Origin: JAAFHS01 sp031396505 | GTDB taxonomy: Bacteria; Pseudomonadota; Alphaproteobacteria; Rhodobacterales; Rhodobacteraceae | Direction of reading: 5' to 3' | Length of the DNA: 7,232 nt | NCBI GenBank assembly: GCA_031396505.1 | Contig: JANNKX010000156.1 | Location: forward strand, 1-7,232 | Shown: piece after piece, positions 5,244 through 7,232 of the stretch | Position numbering within the stretch: the first letter of the stretch is position 1 | Layout: each line of letters opens with the position of its first letter | Notes under the pieces: model-generated | What the model was told of the DNA's origin: nothing | Seen by the model: only the letters and a program-made list of their open reading frames with translations | Databases searched by the model: none | Translations under genes and position numbers: made by a program

Positions 5244-5519
5244 ATGGCAGCGATACACAGCGCCGAGTTCAAGCGGGATGCGGTTCGCATTGCGCTCACC
5301 AGTGGCCTGACACGGCGTCAGGTTGCGTCTGATTTGGGGGTTGGGCATTCGACCCTTGGCAAGTGGGTTCGGGCTTTTTCCGAGGAATCCAAGGTGCCTG
5401 CACAAGATGCCGAGCTTCTTCGGGAGAATGAGCGCTTGCGCAAAGAGAACCGAACACTCCGGGAGGAGAGGGAGGTGCTAAAAAAGGCGGCGATGTTCTT
5501 CGTGGCTCAAAAGCCGTGA
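5244..5519 (+). CDS. IS3-family transposase OrfA
   Basis: DNA-binding half of an IS3 transposase, 91 aa. Residues 5-43 (HSAEFKRDAVRIALTSGLTR then RRQVASDLGVGHSTLGKWV) form the helix-turn-helix that recognises the inverted repeats. Leucines at 58, 65, 72 and 79, exactly seven apart, form a leucine zipper for multimerisation. The ATG at 5244 has AAGGAG 7 nt upstream. The slippery heptamer A AAA AAG (5480-5486) lies in its 3' part. Its stop TGA overlaps the GTG of orfB. The gene appears intact; OrfA alone often acts as a regulator of IS3 transposition. Confidence 0.93.
   Translation: MAAIHSAEFKRDAVRIALTSGLTRRQVASDLGVGHSTLGKWVRAFSEESKVPAQDAELLRENERLRKENRTLREEREVLKKAAMFFVAQKP
5480..5515 (+). promoter_or_regulatory. 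Programmed -1 frameshift site in the IS3 element
   Basis: A AAA AAG (5480-5486) is in the correct phase: AAA and AAG are codons 80 and 81 of orfA. After a -1 slip the frame is open into orfB, giving a fusion of about 327 aa. A small hairpin GGCT-CAAA-AGCC (5504-5515) follows and could stimulate slippage. This is the standard way IS3 elements make OrfAB transposase. Confidence 0.8.
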
Positions 5520-6226
5520 AGTTTCAGTATATTGCTGAGTATCGCGGCGTGCTGACCCGCAGCCATCTTTGCCGCCTGATGGGCGTTTCAGAGCGCGGGC
5601 TCCATGCCTGGAAGCACCGGCCCCCGTCGCATCGCCAGAGGCGTGACATGGTGCTCCTCGCCCATATCCGCGACCAGCACCGCCTCAGCTTGGGCAGCTA
5701 CGGCAGGCCACGGATGACCGAGGAATTGAACGAGCTGGGCATCCGCGTCGGCCAGCGCCGGGTGGGCCGTCTGATGCGCCAGAACGGCATCCAGGTCATC
5801 CGTAGCAGGAAGTTCAAGCGCACGACCGACAGTGATCACGCCTTCAACATCGCGCCGAATCTCCTGCAGCAGGATCTTGCCTTGCGAGCGCTGAACATGG
5901 CCATCGCGATCCGAAGGCCGCCGCCAGGTTGCGTTCATCACACGGACCGCGGGTCGCAATACTGTGCCCATGACTATCAGAAGCTGCTGCGAAAGCACGG
6001 GTTCAACGTTTCGATGAGCGGAAAGGGCAACTGTTACGACAATTCCGCGTTAGAAAGCTTCTTCAAGTCATTGAAGGCAGAACTGGTCTGGCGCCGAACC
6101 TCGCAAACCCGTCGCGAGGTCGAGGTTGCCCTCTTCGAATACATCAACGGGTTCTACAACCCACGCCGCAAACACTCAGCCCTCGGCTGGAAATCACAAG
6201 TGGCCTTCGAACAGAGAGCCGCTTAA
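5516..6226 (+). CDS. IS3-family transposase OrfB, catalytic domain with internal deletion
   Basis: Catalytic half of the transposase, 236 aa, expressed as OrfAB through the upstream frameshift or from GTG 5516. Residues 9-100 contain the usual HTH_21-type helper region (SYGRPRMTEELNELG at 61-75). The rve integrase core is incomplete. HTDRGSQY carries the second catalytic Asp (D144), and KGNCYDNSALESFFKSLK carries the Glu (E180), separated by 35 residues as in D-D-35-E. The block normally holding the first Asp (GDITY-type strand, then the YLAVVIDLFSRRVVGW-type strand) is absent: NIAPNLLQQD (111-120) runs directly into LALRALNMAIA (121-131). The frame is kept, so this is an in-frame deletion near 5870-5885. 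The product should be catalytically dead. The C-terminal NGFYNPRRKHSALGWKSQVAFE is normal. Confidence 0.92.
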   Translation: MKFQYIAEYRGVLTRSHLCRLMGVSERGLHAWKHRPPSHRQRRDMVLLAHIRDQHRLSLGSYGRPRMTEELNELGIRVGQRRVGRLMRQNGIQVIRSRKFKRTTDSDHAFNIAPNLLQQDLALRALNMAIAIRRPPPGCVHHTDRGSQYCAHDYQKLLRKHGFNVSMSGKGNCYDNSALESFFKSLKAELVWRRTSQTRREVEVALFEYINGFYNPRRKHSALGWKSQVAFEQRAA

Positions 6227-6237
6227 CATGAGTACCT

Positions 6238-6264
6238 GACCGGAACGAAACCGGTGCAGGTCCA
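6238..6264 (+). repeat. IS3 right terminal inverted repeat
   Basis: Exact inverted copy of 5181-5207, starting 11 nt after the orfB stop and ending in ...GCAGGTCCA. The next base begins flanking DNA. Confidence 0.95.
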
Positions 6265-6282
6265 ACAGGAAGGGCCATACAG

Positions 6283-6716
6283 ATGCCGCCGAAGGCTGCG
6301 CCAGACATCATCGTGGCCATCGACCATGTCGGGGCAAAGGTCTTTCGGACACATCCAGCTCGCAAAGGGGCCTCTACCCACGAGATCGCGCCCGACGCAG
6401 CGCAACAGTTCCTGCACCAGATGGCCGCGAGGCGCATGATGCCGACCGAGAGGAAAAGTACCCGGACGACTTGGCATTCTTTGAACAGATTGCTGTGGCC
6501 TGTACGGCGGGTGACCGCATCGTCCTGATCGGGCGCGGTCATGGCCAAAGCAACGAGGCGCACCATCTGGGGGCATATCTCAACAGCCATCATCCTGATG
6601 TATCGGCCCGCGTCCTGCCCCACCTCACCGCAGACCTGTCGCATATCACGGGGGCCCGGCCGATCGAGATTGGCCAAAGGGCACTTCACCCCGCGATGGC
6701 GCGACTTGTCCTGTAA
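6283..6716 (+). pseudogene. Frameshifted gene resembling 'translational machinery protein'
   Basis: Two overlapping frames together make one protein of about 144 aa. The first frame (from ATG 6283) gives PDIIVAIDHVGAKVFRTHP and runs to APDAAQQFLHQMAAR. The second gives DADREEKYPDDLAFFEQIA, then AGDRIVLIGRGHGQSNEAHHL and a normal C-terminus ending at 6716. A one-base deletion (or two-base insertion) between about 6415 and 6445 would join them. The opening DHxxAKVF and the later FFE-IA...D-I-LIGRG-N-A-H patterns resemble small bacterial proteins annotated 'translational machinery protein', which have an eRF1-like fold and unproven function. Start ATG 6283 has GGAAGG 9 nt upstream. The IS right end lies 18 nt before this ATG, so the native promoter is probably displaced. 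A sequencing error is possible, but the neighbouring genes are also damaged. Confidence 0.65.
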
Positions 6717-6743
6717 CCCACCCTGCAACCCGAAAGGTACAAC

Positions 6744-7139
6744 GTGACCAAGCAACTCAAACATCTCCACCTCGTGCGTCGCGACGCGCAGGATTTGCAC
6801 AAGAAGATCAGCGCCAATATTGCCAAGGCCGATGCCGCGACCTTGGCCGATGTGCAGGCCGTCCAAGCATAGGCTGTCAGCCTTGTGGCCAAGATGAAAT
6901 CCATTGCTGATGGCAAAGCCGAGGCAATTAAAGCAGACCTCAAGGCGGCCGTCACAAAGCTGGACGCAGCAGGCAAGCTGGTTCAGGATAAATCTGCAGA
7001 AGGCAAGGATGCGGTGAAGCACGCCAATGCCGCACTGCTGGCAAGTGCCCATGGGGCCGCGCAAAGCCTGAGCCACGCTGTCGCCGCCGCGCGCAGCAAA
7101 GCCGCAAAGGCAATGGAACCGAAAAAGGTGTCGGCATGA
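6744..7139 (+). pseudogene. Ala/Lys-rich helical protein gene with in-frame amber stop
   Basis: From GTG 6744 (AAAGG 6 nt upstream) the frame reads VTKQLKHLHLVRRDAQDLH and continues 42 codons to a TAG at 6870-6872. It then stays open in the same frame to TGA 7137-7139. Ignoring the TAG, the protein would be 131 residues, almost entirely predicted alpha-helix, rich in Ala and Lys with Asp/Glu, and ending in a Lys-rich tail (AAAKAMEPKKVSA-like). It has no catalytic motif; it resembles phasin-like or histone H1-like helical proteins only in composition, so I do not assign a function. The codon pattern is continuous across the TAG, which suggests a recent point change, for example CAG to TAG. Reinitiation at GTG 6885 could give an 84-aa fragment. 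It lies 27 nt after the preceding gene and overlaps the next by ATGA. Confidence 0.65.
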
Positions 7140-7207
7140 AAAACTACATCGCCGTCGTCTTTTCGTCGAATGACAAAGCCCATGCATCGGTAATCCCCCA
7201 TTTTTAA
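7136..7207 (+). pseudogene. Truncated gene starting MKNYIAVVF (DUF1269-like)
   Basis: The ATG overlaps the stop of the preceding gene (ATGA). The first 17 codons read MKNYIAVVFSSNDKAHA, which resembles the start of DUF1269-type proteins (putative membrane proteins of unknown role), where about Gly-Leu-xx-Leu would follow. Instead the frame reads SVIPHF and stops at 7205-7207. The match seems to end at about 7186. The bases from 7187 look like foreign non-coding sequence, so the gene may be cut by another mobile element. With only 17 informative residues the family call is tentative. Confidence 0.45.
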
Positions 7208-7232
7208 CGGGGTGCATCCGTAGAACTTACGC
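7187..7232. other. Possible end of a second mobile element at the window edge
   Basis: From about 7187 the sequence no longer continues the interrupted gene and shows CCCC-N9-CGGGG (hairpin around TTTTTAA), then TGCATCCGTAGAACTTACGC to the window end. This could be the terminal region of an insertion sequence, but its partner end is outside the window and I cannot name a family. Confidence 0.25.

Larger units (their letters stand above)
5181..6264 (+). mobile_element. IS3-family insertion sequence, internally deleted
   Basis: A 1084-bp element bounded by perfect 27-bp terminal inverted repeats that begin TGGACCTGCACCGG, with TG...CA ends as usual for IS3. It carries orfA, an A6G frameshift site and orfB in the order expected for this family. 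OrfB lacks about 45-50 residues including the first catalytic Asp, so an intact parent would be about 1.2 kb, normal for IS3. Flanking bases (GAAAA left, ACAGG right) show no target duplication, which suggests that a flanking deletion or recombination followed insertion. The element may still be movable in trans because both ends are intact. Confidence 0.93.

Noticed and set aside
6144..7217. A 357-codon open frame on the minus strand across the decayed operon
   Set aside because: It runs antisense to the plus-strand genes and into the IS, has Cys-rich atypical composition, matches no family, and the plus strand carries recognisable proteins and ribosome sites.
1..7232. CRISPR array, phage genes, toxin-antitoxin or defence module
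   Set aside because: I saw no regularly spaced repeats, and no protein with integrase, Cas, toxin or restriction features.

Overview
This window reads as chromosomal DNA of an alphaproteobacterium, most likely a Rhodobacterales (Roseobacter/Paracoccaceae-type) organism. The basis is GC-rich coding sequence, the form of the ribosomal proteins L21 and L27, tandem GNAT acetyltransferases close to rplU-rpmA, and a DUF2059 envelope protein beside a serine tRNA. The lineage is an inference from gene content only.

Left part (about 1-3700), all on the minus strand and transcribed right to left. A strong sigma70-like promoter (3651-3679) is followed by a leader of about 150 nt containing three GC-rich hairpins, then rplU (L21, with a long Ala/Lys-rich tail) and rpmA (L27), 4 nt apart. 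A 13-bp hairpin (2701-2730) closes this ribosomal operon. Next come an RtcB-family RNA ligase of 460 aa, a second very stable hairpin (1203-1228), and two overlapping GNAT acetyltransferase genes. As I recall, related genomes usually have rplU-rpmA followed by the GNAT pair and then obgE. On that view rtcB, with a hairpin on each side, looks like a cassette inserted into a conserved neighbourhood.

Middle part (3696-5180). A minus-strand gene encodes a secreted DUF2059 protein. A divergent plus-strand tRNA-Ser(CGA) with encoded CCA has a recognisable promoter. About 370 nt after it hold no gene I can support.

Right part (5181-7232), all on the plus strand, is a decaying accessory region. A 1084-bp IS3-family element has perfect 27-bp terminal inverted repeats, orfA, an A6G frameshift site, and an orfB that has lost the segment carrying the first catalytic Asp of the DDE triad, so it is probably immobile unless helped in trans. 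No target-site duplication is visible. The right IS end lies 18 nt from the start codon of a three-gene cluster in which every gene is damaged: a 'translational machinery protein'-like gene with a frameshift, an Ala/Lys-rich helical protein gene with an internal TAG, and a gene starting MKNYIAVVF (DUF1269-like) that departs from the expected sequence after 17 codons, perhaps at the end of a second mobile element running off the window. I found no CRISPR array, phage gene or clearly new system. The most notable items are the defective IS3 copy, the serial gene decay beside it, the placement of rtcB, and the structured rplU leader.
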